A program made the position numbers and the translations under genes. This document shows positions 35,964 to 43,882 of a DNA stretch of 64,000 nt, piece after piece. The notes under the pieces were generated by a model. That model did not search any database and had not been told where the DNA came from. It was given only the letters and a program-made list of their open reading frames with translations. The DNA comes from Allobosea sp. Its GTDB lineage: Bacteria > Pseudomonadota > Alphaproteobacteria > Rhizobiales > Beijerinckiaceae. The DNA lies in the NCBI RefSeq assembly GCF_017308075.1, contig NZ_JAFKFX010000026.1:124001-188000 (forward strand), written 5' to 3'. Numbering within the stretch: the stretch's first letter is position 1; each line of letters opens with the position of its first letter.

Positions 35964-36075
35964 AAGCCTGCCAGGCGCGGTCCGAACCGCATATCCTCCC
36001 GGTTCGGAGCCTGAAGGCAGCAGGCGGGCCGGCTTTCGCATGGCGGCTTGCAAGAGCGGGATCCGGCGAGCTAAA

Positions 36076-36099
36076 GTTACAGGATTGCGTTTCTGTAAC
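36076..36099. promoter_or_regulatory. Inverted repeat upstream of sdhC (GTTACAG arms)
   Basis: GTTACAG (36076-36082) and CTGTAAC (36093-36099) are perfect 7-base arms 10 bases apart. It lies just before a TTGACG (36106-36111) that could be a -35 element of the sdh promoter, so the dyad may be a regulator site. The regulator is unknown. Confidence 0.45.
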
Positions 36100-36161
36100 C
36101 GAGCCTTGACGCTCTCGCATTGCAGCAGAGGTCGGGTTTCGTTAGAGAGCCATTCACTCTA

Positions 36162-36183
36162 GAACGATACCAAGCGATCGTTC
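36162..36183. promoter_or_regulatory. Second inverted repeat upstream of sdhC (GAACGAT arms)
   Basis: GAACGAT (36162-36168) and ATCGTTC (36177-36183) are perfect 7-base arms around an 8-base loop. It lies 34-55 bases upstream of the sdhC start, within the probable 5' leader, and could be an operator or a leader hairpin. Confidence 0.45.
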
Positions 36184-36216
36184 ATTGGCGAGCTTGAAGG
36201 TTCGGGAGAGTTCAAC

Positions 36217-36612
36217 TTGGCCGAGGTCAAACCGGCGGCGCGCCCGCTTTCGCCGCATCTGCAGATCTACCGCTGGTCCTGGACGATGGCGATGTCGGTC
36301 GCCCATCGCGCCACTGGAGCGGCGCTTTATGGCGGCACCTTGCTGGTCGCCTTCTGGCTCGTCGCCGCGGCGTCCGGCCCTGCCGCCTATGATACTGCGC
36401 AGGCGATCGCCGGCTCGGTGCTCGGCCGCCTCGTGCTGTTCGGCTACACCTTCGTGCTGCTCCACCACATGGTCGGCGGGCTGCGCCATTTCGTCTGGGA
36501 CATGGGCCATGGCTATGATCCGCAGACCCGGATGAACCTCGCCAAGTTCAGCGGCCTGGTCTCCGGCGTCCTGACCTTGCTGGTCTGGATCGCCGCCTAC
36601 GCCCTGCGCTGA
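36217..36612 (+). CDS. sdhC: Succinate dehydrogenase cytochrome b556 subunit
   Basis: Membrane anchor of complex II that binds heme b and quinone. The 131-residue protein begins MAEVKPAARPLSPHLQIYRWSWTMAMSVAHRATGAAL, the SdhC signature (RPLSPHLQIY and SVAHRATG), and has three hydrophobic segments; the heme histidine is probably in LLHHMVGGLRHFVWD. The start is TTG at 36217, supported by GGGAGAG at 36204-36210; no ATG lies at the right place. It is the first gene of sdhCDAB. A rare TTG start may keep its translation low. Confidence 0.93.
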   Translation: MAEVKPAARPLSPHLQIYRWSWTMAMSVAHRATGAALYGGTLLVAFWLVAAASGPAAYDTAQAIAGSVLGRLVLFGYTFVLLHHMVGGLRHFVWDMGHGYDPQTRMNLAKFSGLVSGVLTLLVWIAAYALR

Positions 36613-36622
36613 GGAAACGCCG

Positions 36623-37015
36623 ATGCTCTCAAACTCGTCGATGCGCACCCCGCTCGCCCGCGTCCGCGGCCTCGGCTCAGCCAAGTCCGGCACCGGACAT
36701 TTCTGGCTGCAGCGTGTCACCGCCGTCGCCAACGTCCTGCTGACGCTGGCCTTCCTCTGTGTCGTGATCTCGCTGATCGGCAAGCCTTATGCGGCCGCCG
36801 TCGCGACGCTGGCCAACCCGCTGGTGGCGATCCTGATGCTGCTCTTCGTGATCTCGGGAGCGGTGCATATGCGCCTCGGCATGCAGGTCATCATCGAAGA
36901 CTATATCCACAGCGAGGGCCTGAAGATCCTGGCCGTGATGGCCAACACCTTCTTCGCGATCGCGGTCGGCGCCGCCTGCGCCTTCGCATTGCTCAAGCTG
37001 TCGTTCGGAGGCTGA
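36623..37015 (+). CDS. sdhD: Succinate dehydrogenase hydrophobic membrane anchor subunit
   Basis: Second membrane anchor of complex II, 130 residues. It begins MLSNSSMRTPLARVRGLGSAKSGTGHFWLQRVTAVANVLL, the usual SdhD start in alphaproteobacteria, with three membrane segments and a conserved histidine in SGAVHMRLGMQVIIEDYIHSE; the arginine, histidine and DY residues there help form the heme and quinone sites. GAGGAA precedes the ATG at the right distance. The gene lies 10 bases behind sdhC and 3 bases before sdhA. Confidence 0.94.
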   Translation: MLSNSSMRTPLARVRGLGSAKSGTGHFWLQRVTAVANVLLTLAFLCVVISLIGKPYAAAVATLANPLVAILMLLFVISGAVHMRLGMQVIIEDYIHSEGLKILAVMANTFFAIAVGAACAFALLKLSFGG

Positions 37016-37018
37016 CCC

Positions 37019-38851
37019 ATGGCGATCACCCGTGGCCCCGCGCGGCCGGCCTATACCGGCCAAGCCTATCCGATCACCGATCACAGCTTCGACGTTGTCG
37101 TCGTTGGCGCCGGCGGCGCGGGCCTGCGTGCCACCGTCGGCTGCTCGCAGGCCGGCCTGCGCACCGCCTGCATCAGCAAGGTCTTCCCGACGCGCTCGCA
37201 CACCGTCGCGGCCCAGGGCGGCGTCGCCGCCTCGCTCGGCAATATGGGCAAGGACACCTGGCAGTGGCACATGTACGACACCGTCAAGGGGTCGGACTGG
37301 CTCGGTGACCAGGATGCGATCGAATATCTCGTCCGCAACGCCCCGGCCGCGGTCTATGAGCTCGAGCACTGGGGTGTGCCCTTCTCGCGCACCGAGAGCG
37401 GCAAGATCTACCAGCGTCCCTTCGGCGGCATGACCACCGAATTCGGCGAAGGCCCGCCGGCCCAGCGCACCTGCGCCGCCGCCGACCGTACCGGCCACGC
37501 CATGCTGCACACGCTCTATGGCCAGGCGCTGCGCTACAATACCGAGTTCTTCATCGAGTATTTCGCCATCGACCTGATCATGGACGATGACGGCCATTGC
37601 CGCGGCGTGATCGCGCTCAAGCTCGACGACGGCACGCTGCACCGCTTCCGCTCGCAGCAGACCATCCTGGCGACCGGCGGCTATGGTCGCGCCTATTTCT
37701 CGGCGACCTCGGCCCATACCTGCACCGGCGACGGCGGCGGCATGGTGCTGCGCGCCGGCCTGCCGCTGCAGGACATGGAGTTCGTGCAGTTCCACCCGAC
37801 CGGCATCTATGGTTCGGGCTGCCTGATCACCGAAGGCGCGCGCGGCGAGGGCGGCTACCTCACCAATTCCGAGGGCGAGCGCTTCATGGAGCGCTATGCC
37901 CCCTCGGCCAAGGACCTCGCCTCGCGCGACGTCGTCTCACGCTCGATGACCATGGAAATCCGTGGCGGGCGCGGCGTCGGCAAGAACAAGGACCACATCT
38001 ACCTGCATCTCGACCATCTCGACCCGAAGATCCTGCACGAGCGCCTGCCGGGCATCTCGGAAAGCGCCAAGATCTTCGCCGGCGTCGACGTCACCCGCGA
38101 GCCGATCCCGGTGCTGCCGACGGTGCACTACAACATGGGCGGCATCCCGACGAACTTCCACGGCGAGGTGCTGACCAAGGTCGGCGGCGATCCCGATGCG
38201 GTGGTGCCGGGCCTGATGGCGATCGGCGAGGCGGCCTGCGTCTCCGTCCACGGCGCCAATCGCCTCGGCTCGAACTCGCTGATCGACCTCGTCGTCTTCG
38301 GCCGTGCCGCCGGGCTGCGCTGCGCCGAGACGGTCAAGGCCGGCGAGAAGCAGCCGGAGCTGCAGAAGAACGCAGCCGATCTCTCGCTGTCGCGCCTCGA
38401 CAAGTACCGCAATGCCAAGGGCGGAACCTCGACGGCCGATCTGCGCGACCGCATGCAGCGGACCATGCAGAACAACTGCGCGGTCTACCGCACCGGCGAG
38501 ACGCTGGAAGAGGGCCACAAGCTGATCCACGAGGTCTGGGGCGGCATCACCGACATCGCCGTGACCGACCGCTCGCTGATCTGGAACTCGGACCTGATCG
38601 AGACGCTGGAGTTCGAGAACCTGATCACCCAGGCCGTGGTGACCATGGATTCGGCGCTGAACCGTCCGGAAAGCCGCGGCGCTCATGCGCGCGAGGACTA
38701 TCCGAACCGCGACGACAAGGACTGGATGAAGCACACGCTCGCCTGGATCGACGACGAGAAGCGCACCGTCACGCTCGACGACCGTCCGGTGCACACCTAC
38801 ACGCTGTCCAACGACATCGAGTACATCAAGCCCAAGGCGCGGGTGTATTGA
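37019..38851 (+). CDS. sdhA: Succinate dehydrogenase flavoprotein subunit
   Basis: Catalytic subunit of complex II; oxidises succinate to fumarate and passes electrons through SdhB to quinone. The 610-residue protein has the FAD dinucleotide motif [13 protein letters not shown] near residue 26-38, the covalent-flavin histidine in [11 protein letters not shown], an active-site histidine region [26 protein letters not shown] and the C-terminal arginine region [19 protein letters not shown]. Length is normal. It begins three bases after sdhD and is followed closely by sdhB. Confidence 0.98.
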   Translation: MAITRGPARPAYTGQAYPITDHSFDVVVVGAGGAGLRATVGCSQAGLRTACISKVFPTRSHTVAAQGGVAASLGNMGKDTWQWHMYDTVKGSDWLGDQDAIEYLVRNAPAAVYELEHWGVPFSRTESGKIYQRPFGGMTTEFGEGPPAQRTCAAADRTGHAMLHTLYGQALRYNTEFFIEYFAIDLIMDDDGHCRGVIALKLDDGTLHRFRSQQTILATGGYGRAYFSATSAHTCTGDGGGMVLRAGLPLQDMEFVQFHPTGIYGSGCLITEGARGEGGYLTNSEGERFMERYAPSAKDLASRDVVSRSMTMEIRGGRGVGKNKDHIYLHLDHLDPKILHERLPGISESAKIFAGVDVTREPIPVLPTVHYNMGGIPTNFHGEVLTKVGGDPDAVVPGLMAIGEAACVSVHGANRLGSNSLIDLVVFGRAAGLRCAETVKAGEKQPELQKNAADLSLSRLDKYRNAKGGTSTADLRDRMQRTMQNNCAVYRTGETLEEGHKLIHEVWGGITDIAVTDRSLIWNSDLIETLEFENLITQAVVTMDSALNRPESRGAHAREDYPNRDDKDWMKHTLAWIDDEKRTVTLDDRPVHTYTLSNDIEYIKPKARVY

Positions 38852-38865
38852 GGACGATCTGACAG

Positions 38866-39651
38866 ATGGCTGAATTTAATCTTCCTCAGAACTCCCGCCT
38901 GACCGAGGGCAAGGCCTGGCCGAAGCCGGCCGGCGCCAAGAAGGTCACCGAGTTCAAGGTCTATCGCTGGAATCCCGACGATACCGCCAATCCGCGCACC
39001 GACACCTATTATGTCGACCGCGAGGATTGCGGGCCGATGGTTCTCGACGCGCTGATCTGGATCAAGAACAAGGTCGACCCGACGCTGACCTTCCGGCGCT
39101 CCTGCCGCGAGGGCATCTGCGGTTCCTGCGCCATGAACATGGACGGCAAGAACGGGCTCGCCTGCACCACCGGCATCGACGAGTGCGGGTCCAAGGGCAA
39201 GGTCGCGATCTACCCGCTGCCGCACATGCCCGTGGTCAAGGATCTCGTCCCCGACCTCACCCGCTTCTACGCCCAGCACGCCTCGATCGAGCCCTGGCTC
39301 AAGACGACGACGCCGGCGCCGGAGAAGGAATGGTCGCAGGCCAAGGATGATCGGGAGAAGCTCGATGGGCTTTATGAGTGCATTCTCTGCGCCTGCTGCT
39401 CGACCTCCTGCCCGAGCTATTGGTGGAATGGCGATCGCTATCTCGGCCCGGCGGCGCTGCTGCAGGCCTATCGCTGGCTGATCGACTCGCGCGACGAGGC
39501 TACCGGCGAGCGCCTCGACGATCTCGAGGATCCGTTCCGGCTCTATCGCTGCCACACCATCATGAACTGCGCCAATGCTTGCCCGAAGGGGCTGAACCCC
39601 GCCAAGGCGATCGCCGAGGTCAAGAAGATGATGGTGGCGCGCCAGGTCTGA
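38866..39651 (+). CDS. sdhB: Succinate dehydrogenase iron-sulfur subunit
   Basis: Electron-transfer subunit of complex II with three iron-sulfur centres. The 261-residue protein shows all cysteine motifs: [21 protein letters not shown] for the 2Fe-2S centre, [11 protein letters not shown] for the 4Fe-4S centre and [17 protein letters not shown] for the remaining centres and the 3Fe-4S cluster. It lies 14 bases behind sdhA and closes the operon; a strong terminator follows 29 bases after the stop. No deviations seen. Confidence 0.98.
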   Translation: MAEFNLPQNSRLTEGKAWPKPAGAKKVTEFKVYRWNPDDTANPRTDTYYVDREDCGPMVLDALIWIKNKVDPTLTFRRSCREGICGSCAMNMDGKNGLACTTGIDECGSKGKVAIYPLPHMPVVKDLVPDLTRFYAQHASIEPWLKTTTPAPEKEWSQAKDDREKLDGLYECILCACCSTSCPSYWWNGDRYLGPAALLQAYRWLIDSRDEATGERLDDLEDPFRLYRCHTIMNCANACPKGLNPAKAIAEVKKMMVARQV

Positions 39652-39680
39652 AGGCGGCCAGCGCTTCCGGTTCTCGATCA

Positions 39681-39707
39681 ACGCCAGCCCCCGGGCTGGC
39701 GTTTTTT
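39681..39707 (+). terminator. Rho-independent terminator of sdhCDAB
   Basis: ACGCCAGCCC and GGGCTGGCGT pair perfectly (10 base pairs) around CC at 39681-39702, followed by a run of T to 39707. Confidence 0.92.
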
Positions 39708-39750
39708 GTTGGCGTGATCCGCGCGGCAGCAATGAGGCGTGGAGGCCGCC

Positions 39751-40989
39751 TCAGAGATACCGCCCCGGCGCATAGGGCTTCGGGTCGATCGGTGGCGTTT
39801 CGCCATTGAGCAGCGCCGCGAGCAGTTCGCCGGTCATCGGGCCGGTCGAGAAGCCGAGATGCTGGTTGCCGAAGGCGAGCCAGAGGCCCTGATGCTCGGG
39901 CGCGGCGCCGATCATCGGCAGCGAATCCGGCAGGGTCGGCCGGGCTCCGCGCCAAGTCTTGCCGCGGACCGCGCCGAGCGGGAAGGCTTCGCGCGCGCTC
40001 TGCGTGACGCTTTCGATCTGGCGCAACTGGTCGGGCGCGTCGCGCCGGCTGAGGTCGACGCCGCTGGTGACGCGGTAGCCCTCTTCCATCGGCGTCATGA
40101 AATAGGCCGCGTCGACGTCATAGACCGGCCGGCTCAGACGGGCGCCGTCGCTCGCCGCGAAATGGCGGTGATAGCCGCGCTCGACATCGAGCTTGGGGTC
40201 GAGGCCGAGCGGGCGCAGCAGATCGGCGCTCCAGGGGCCGAGCGCGACGACGACGTCGCCGGCTTCGTGCAGGCGCTGCGCAGTCTGAACCCGCCAGAGC
40301 GTGCCCTCCCGGCGAAGTGCGGTGACTTCGTCCTGAACGAGCGTGCCGCCGCGGGCGACGAACAGGGCGGCGTAGCCGGCGGTGACGGCGCCGGGCGAGT
40401 CGACCGAGCCATTGGCCGCGATGAACAGTCCGGTCGGGAAGATCGGTCTCAGGGATGGCTCAAGGGCGGAGATGCCCTGCCGGTCGAGGATCTCGGATGC
40501 GATGCCATGGGCCTGCAGCAGGGCCTGTTCGGCCCGGGCCGCCGCGAGCCCCGCCTCGCTACGCCAGAGCTTGAGCGTGCCGGTCTCGCGCAGGCGATGG
40601 CTGATGCCGGCCTGCTGCATCAGGGCGCGGTGCAGCGTGACCGCCGTCGCGGTCAGCCCGTCCATCGCCGCGATCCGGGCCACGGCCTGCGAAGGCCGGG
40701 CTTCCCAAAGAAAGCGTAGCATCCAGCCCGGGCTGGTCAGCGCGCGGCGCCAGTCGAGATGCAGGGCGGGATGGCGGTTGCCGAGATAGCCCGGCAGCTT
40801 GGCGTAGAGCCCGGGATTGTTGAGCGGCACCAGCGAGGAGCGGCCGATCACCCCGGCATTGCCATAGGAGGTCTCGCGGCCGGGCTCGCGCCGGTCGAGC
40901 AGCGTCACGGCGAAGCCGCGCTGCTGCAGGGCGAGCGCGCAGGAGACGCCGACAATGCCGGCGCCGAGGACGAGGATGCTGCGGCTCAT
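39751..40989 (-). CDS. FAD-dependent amino-acid oxidase/dehydrogenase (DadA-like)
   Basis: A flavoprotein of the D-amino-acid oxidase (DAO/DadA) family, 412 residues. It starts MSRSILVLGAGIVGVSCALALQQRGFAVTLLDRREPGRETSYGNAGVI with the FAD-binding GAGIVG and acidic D33 end of the beta-alpha-beta motif, and ends in GLWLAFGNQHLGFSTGPMTGELLAALLNG. Such enzymes oxidise D-amino acids or N-methylated and cyclic imino compounds; the substrate here is not identifiable. Its ATG overlaps the stop of the upstream amidotransferase by four bases (ATGA), so the two are made together and probably act in one pathway on nitrogen compounds. The start at 40989 was chosen by this overlap. Confidence 0.85.
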   Translation of the reverse strand: MSRSILVLGAGIVGVSCALALQQRGFAVTLLDRREPGRETSYGNAGVIGRSSLVPLNNPGLYAKLPGYLGNRHPALHLDWRRALTSPGWMLRFLWEARPSQAVARIAAMDGLTATAVTLHRALMQQAGISHRLRETGTLKLWRSEAGLAAARAEQALLQAHGIASEILDRQGISALEPSLRPIFPTGLFIAANGSVDSPGAVTAGYAALFVARGGTLVQDEVTALRREGTLWRVQTAQRLHEAGDVVVALGPWSADLLRPLGLDPKLDVERGYHRHFAASDGARLSRPVYDVDAAYFMTPMEEGYRVTSGVDLSRRDAPDQLRQIESVTQSAREAFPLGAVRGKTWRGARPTLPDSLPMIGAAPEHQGLWLAFGNQHLGFSTGPMTGELLAALLNGETPPIDPKPYAPGRYL

Positions 40990-41780
40990 GTCGATGGCTC
41001 GGCGGTTTCCGGCTGTTTCAGCCAATGGTCGAGGAAGGCGTCGAGCCAGCCGCGGACGGCCGGGTCGTATTGGTACCAGCCGTCGAGATGCTGCTGGCGC
41101 AGTTGCGCGCCCGGCATCAGCGTGCGCTCATGGCCGCGAACGGACCAGCGGCACATCATGGCGGGCGTCACCTCGGGGTGGAACTGGATGCCATAGGCCC
41201 TCTCCCCGGCGCGGATCGCCTGCACCGGGAAATCGGATCCGGTCGCCAGGCATTCGGCCCCGGGCGGGCAATCGAAGCCTTCGCGATGCCATTGATAGAC
41301 TGTTCCGGGCCAGGCGAAGCCGGCGGAGTCCGCATGGCTCCTGCCAATTTCGGTCTGGTCGAGCCGGTAATAGCCGACCTCGGCCCGGCCCTGCGGATGA
41401 GCGTAGACCGTGCCGCCGAGATGACGGGTCAGCATCTGGGCACCCAGGCAGATGCCGAGAAAGGCGGCGTTTTCCTTCAGGCAGGTCCCGATCCAGTCGA
41501 TCTCCGCCTTGACGAAATCGTCGGGATCATTGGCGCTCATCGGGCCGCCGAAGATCACCGCGCCGGCATGGTCGCGCATCGTCGCGGGCAGTGGGTCGCC
41601 GTAGCGCGGCTTGCGGATGTCGAGGGCATGGCCACGCTCGACCAGCAACCGACCGACCCGGCCTGCGGTCGAGTTCTCCTGATGGAGGACGATCAGGACG
41701 GGTTTCCGGGTGGCAGGCAGGTCGTCGAGGCGCGTTCGCAGCCGGTGCCGGGGCGGGAGGCGAAAGGACTGGTCGTTCAT
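40986..41780 (-). CDS. Class I glutamine amidotransferase (GMP synthase-like domain only)
   Basis: A 264-residue protein with a class I glutaminase triad: the nucleophile Cys111 in GICLGAQ and His201-Glu203 in GIQFHPEV. There is no synthetase domain, so it works either as a free amidotransferase or as a hydrolase of gamma-glutamyl compounds. The start MNDQSFRLPPRHR at 41780 was chosen over a longer frame with no sense at its N-terminus. It is the first gene of a two-gene operon with the FAD enzyme, suggesting the two process an amine or amino acid; in some bacteria such domains cleave gamma-glutamyl groups. The substrate is unknown. Confidence 0.82.
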   Translation of the reverse strand: MNDQSFRLPPRHRLRTRLDDLPATRKPVLIVLHQENSTAGRVGRLLVERGHALDIRKPRYGDPLPATMRDHAGAVIFGGPMSANDPDDFVKAEIDWIGTCLKENAAFLGICLGAQMLTRHLGGTVYAHPQGRAEVGYYRLDQTEIGRSHADSAGFAWPGTVYQWHREGFDCPPGAECLATGSDFPVQAIRAGERAYGIQFHPEVTPAMMCRWSVRGHERTLMPGAQLRQQHLDGWYQYDPAVRGWLDAFLDHWLKQPETAEPST

Positions 41781-41964
41781 CGCGGCGGTCGGTCGCGTCC
41801 CCGAACTCTCGGCATGGCCAGATGCGGGGGAGAATGCGGCTTCGGGCCGGCAGCGGCAAGGGGGCAAGCGACATGGCGGCCATGGCGCCGTCGCACAGGG
41901 AGCATGCGCAATGCAATCTGACGCCGTCGTTTACCAGTCATACAACCATTGGCCGTATTCGCAG

Positions 41965-42010
41965 TTGACAGCCGGGTTGCGTTACGGCATGAGAATGAAC
42001 GTTCATTCTC
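41965..42010 (+). promoter_or_regulatory. Promoter and 20-base palindromic operator of the second efflux operon
   Basis: TTGACA (41965-41970) is an ideal -35 element. Just downstream, GAGAATGAAC/GTTCATTCTC (41991-42010) is a perfect 20-base palindrome of the kind bound by TetR/AcrR proteins. No good -10 hexamer stands out at the 17-base position (CATGAG). The palindrome spans the most likely start of the tetR gene, so binding would block its own transcription. Confidence 0.65.
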
Positions 42011-42669
42011 ATTTATTTGGCCGTGCCTTGTCGCAGATCGCAGACCAGCTACCGGCCGAACGCGGCCCCTCCGAGCGCCATATCCGCATTCTCGACGCAG
42101 CGGAGCGCGTCTTCGCGCGCTCCGGTTTCCATGCCGCGACGATGAACGATGTCGCGCTCGAAGCCGGCATGAGCCCCGGCAATCTCTATCGCTATTTTCC
42201 CTCGAAGGACGCGATCGTCGCCGGCATCGCCGAGCGCGATCGCAGCGAGATCGCCGCCGATTTCGCCGGGCTCGACCCGGACAAGGGCGGACTGCTCGAC
42301 CAGCTGGAGGAGCTCGGGCGTTTCCATCTCGTGCACAAGCCGCGCGAGAAGGCGATCATCGCCCTGCAGATCTGGGCGGAGGCGGCCCGCAATCCGCAGA
42401 TGGCGCAGATGTGCGCGAGCATCGACGGCACGGTCGAGCAGGGGGTGACTGCGGCGGTCGCGGTCGCCCGCGAGAATGGCGAGCTGCCGGTCAATCTCGA
42501 TCAAGCGCGCTTTCTGCAGGCGATTTTCATGATGGCCGATGGCTTCTTCTGCCGGCGCGCCGTCGACCCCGAATTCGACGGCGCCGCCGGCGCCGAGACG
42601 CTTTTCGCCGCGATGCGCGGTCTGGCGCAGGTCCTGCTGCTGCCACCGGGCCAGGGCGAGCAACCATGA
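41989..42669 (+). CDS. TetR/AcrR-family regulator of the second RND efflux operon
   Basis: A TetR-type repressor of up to 226 residues. The helix-turn-helix domain (about residues 28-75) contains SERHIRILDAAERVFARSGFHAATMNDVALEAGMSPGNLYRYFPSKDAIVAG. A long frame is open upstream, but the start at 41989 (MRMNVHSHLFG) or the ATG at 41995 keeps the domain near the N-terminus. Both starts lie within the palindromic operator, so a start further downstream, for example TTG 42028, is possible. Its stop overlaps the adaptor gene start by four bases, so regulator and pump are in one operon, unlike the first system where tetR is divergent. It is probably autoregulated; the inducer is unknown. Confidence 0.88.
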   Translation: MRMNVHSHLFGRALSQIADQLPAERGPSERHIRILDAAERVFARSGFHAATMNDVALEAGMSPGNLYRYFPSKDAIVAGIAERDRSEIAADFAGLDPDKGGLLDQLEELGRFHLVHKPREKAIIALQIWAEAARNPQMAQMCASIDGTVEQGVTAAVAVARENGELPVNLDQARFLQAIFMMADGFFCRRAVDPEFDGAAGAETLFAAMRGLAQVLLLPPGQGEQP

Positions 42670-43871
42670 ACGCGCAAAGAGCCGCACCCATGCCCAGCTT
42701 CCGCAAGACCCTCGCCGCGCTGTCCTTCCTCGCCTCCGCCGGCTTCCCGGCGATCGGCCTGGCCCAGGCGCCGGCCGCCGCGGCCGTGCAGCCGACCCAG
42801 GCCGGGCCGGCGATCACGGTGACATCGGCCAAGCGCGACGAGATCGTCCAGAGCGTCGTCGTTTCCGGTTCGATGATCGCCCGCGACGAGGTGATGGTGA
42901 CACCCGAGATCGATGGTTTCGTGATCACCGAGCTCTTGGCGGAGGAGGGCGATCGCGTTGCCGCCGGCCAGGTTCTGGCGCGGCTCTCGCGCGTCAGCCT
43001 CGATGTCCAGCGCAGCCAGAACGACGCACAGATTCAGCGCGCCGAGGCGGGCGTCGATCAGGCCAAGGCGCAGATCGTCGAGGCCGAGGCCAATCTCGTG
43101 CAGGCGAACAACGCTTTCGAGCGGACGAAGTCCCTGCGCGACAGCGGCAATGCCAGCGTCGAGACCTATGATCTGCGCGCCACCGCCGCCCGGGCGGCGC
43201 AGGCGCGGCTGAACTCGGCCAAGCAGAACCTGGCGATCATGTCCGCCGATCTCGCCCTGGCGAAGGCGCAGGGCAAGGATATCGACGTCAAGCTGGCGCG
43301 CACCGACATCAGGACGCCCAAGGCCGGGATCGTCAGCCGCCGCAATGCGCGGCTCGGCGCCATGGCCGCGATGGCGTCGGCCGAGCCGCTGTTCAAGGTC
43401 ATCGCCGACGGAGCGGTCGAGCTCGAGGCGGAGGTTGCGGAAGTCGAGATCCCCGGGCTGAAGCCGGGCCAGCGCGTGACGGTGACGCCGGCGGGGGCGG
43501 CCCAGCCCCTGGAAGGCGAGATCCGGCTGATCGCGCCGGAGGTCGACAAGGCCTCGCGGCTTGGGCGGGTGCGGATCGCGCTCAAGGGCAATCCGCCAGT
43601 GGCGATCGGCTCCTTCGCCCGCGGCGTGATCGAGACCGGCCGCAAGACCAGTCTCGTCCTGCCGCTGTCGGCGCTGACCTATAGCCGCGGCGGGGTGACG
43701 GTGCAGGCCGTCAAGGATGGCAAGGTCACGACTAAGTCGGTCGAGCTCGGGCTGATCGGCCATGGTCGGGCCGAAGTCCTTTCCGGCCTCGCCGAGGGTG
43801 AGAGCGTCGTGGCGCGCGCCGGCACCTTCGTGCGCAATGGCGACGTGATCACGCCGGTCACGACGAATTGA
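42666..43871 (+). CDS. RND efflux periplasmic adaptor (second system)
   Basis: Membrane fusion protein of the second pump, 401 residues. It begins MNAQRAAPMPSFRKTLAALSFLASAGFPAIGLAQ, a signal peptide with cleavage near GLA-QA. An Ala-rich stretch is followed by the lipoyl half DGFVITELLAEEGDRVAAGQVLARLS, a long coiled coil (about 115-200), then lipoyl half two (DIRTPKAGIVSRRNARLGAM), a beta-barrel domain and a membrane-proximal domain. The ATG overlaps the tetR stop (ATGA). It is followed by the pump gene 11 bases later. No outer-membrane channel gene is present. Confidence 0.92.
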   Translation: MNAQRAAPMPSFRKTLAALSFLASAGFPAIGLAQAPAAAAVQPTQAGPAITVTSAKRDEIVQSVVVSGSMIARDEVMVTPEIDGFVITELLAEEGDRVAAGQVLARLSRVSLDVQRSQNDAQIQRAEAGVDQAKAQIVEAEANLVQANNAFERTKSLRDSGNASVETYDLRATAARAAQARLNSAKQNLAIMSADLALAKAQGKDIDVKLARTDIRTPKAGIVSRRNARLGAMAAMASAEPLFKVIADGAVELEAEVAEVEIPGLKPGQRVTVTPAGAAQPLEGEIRLIAPEVDKASRLGRVRIALKGNPPVAIGSFARGVIETGRKTSLVLPLSALTYSRGGVTVQAVKDGKVTTKSVELGLIGHGRAEVLSGLAEGESVVARAGTFVRNGDVITPVTTN

Positions 43872-43882
43872 CGAGCCCGGCC

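Noticed and set aside
41710..41988. N-terminal extension of the second TetR gene from 41710
   Set aside because: The extension reads antisense through the amidotransferase start and the promoter; no conserved domain lies there.
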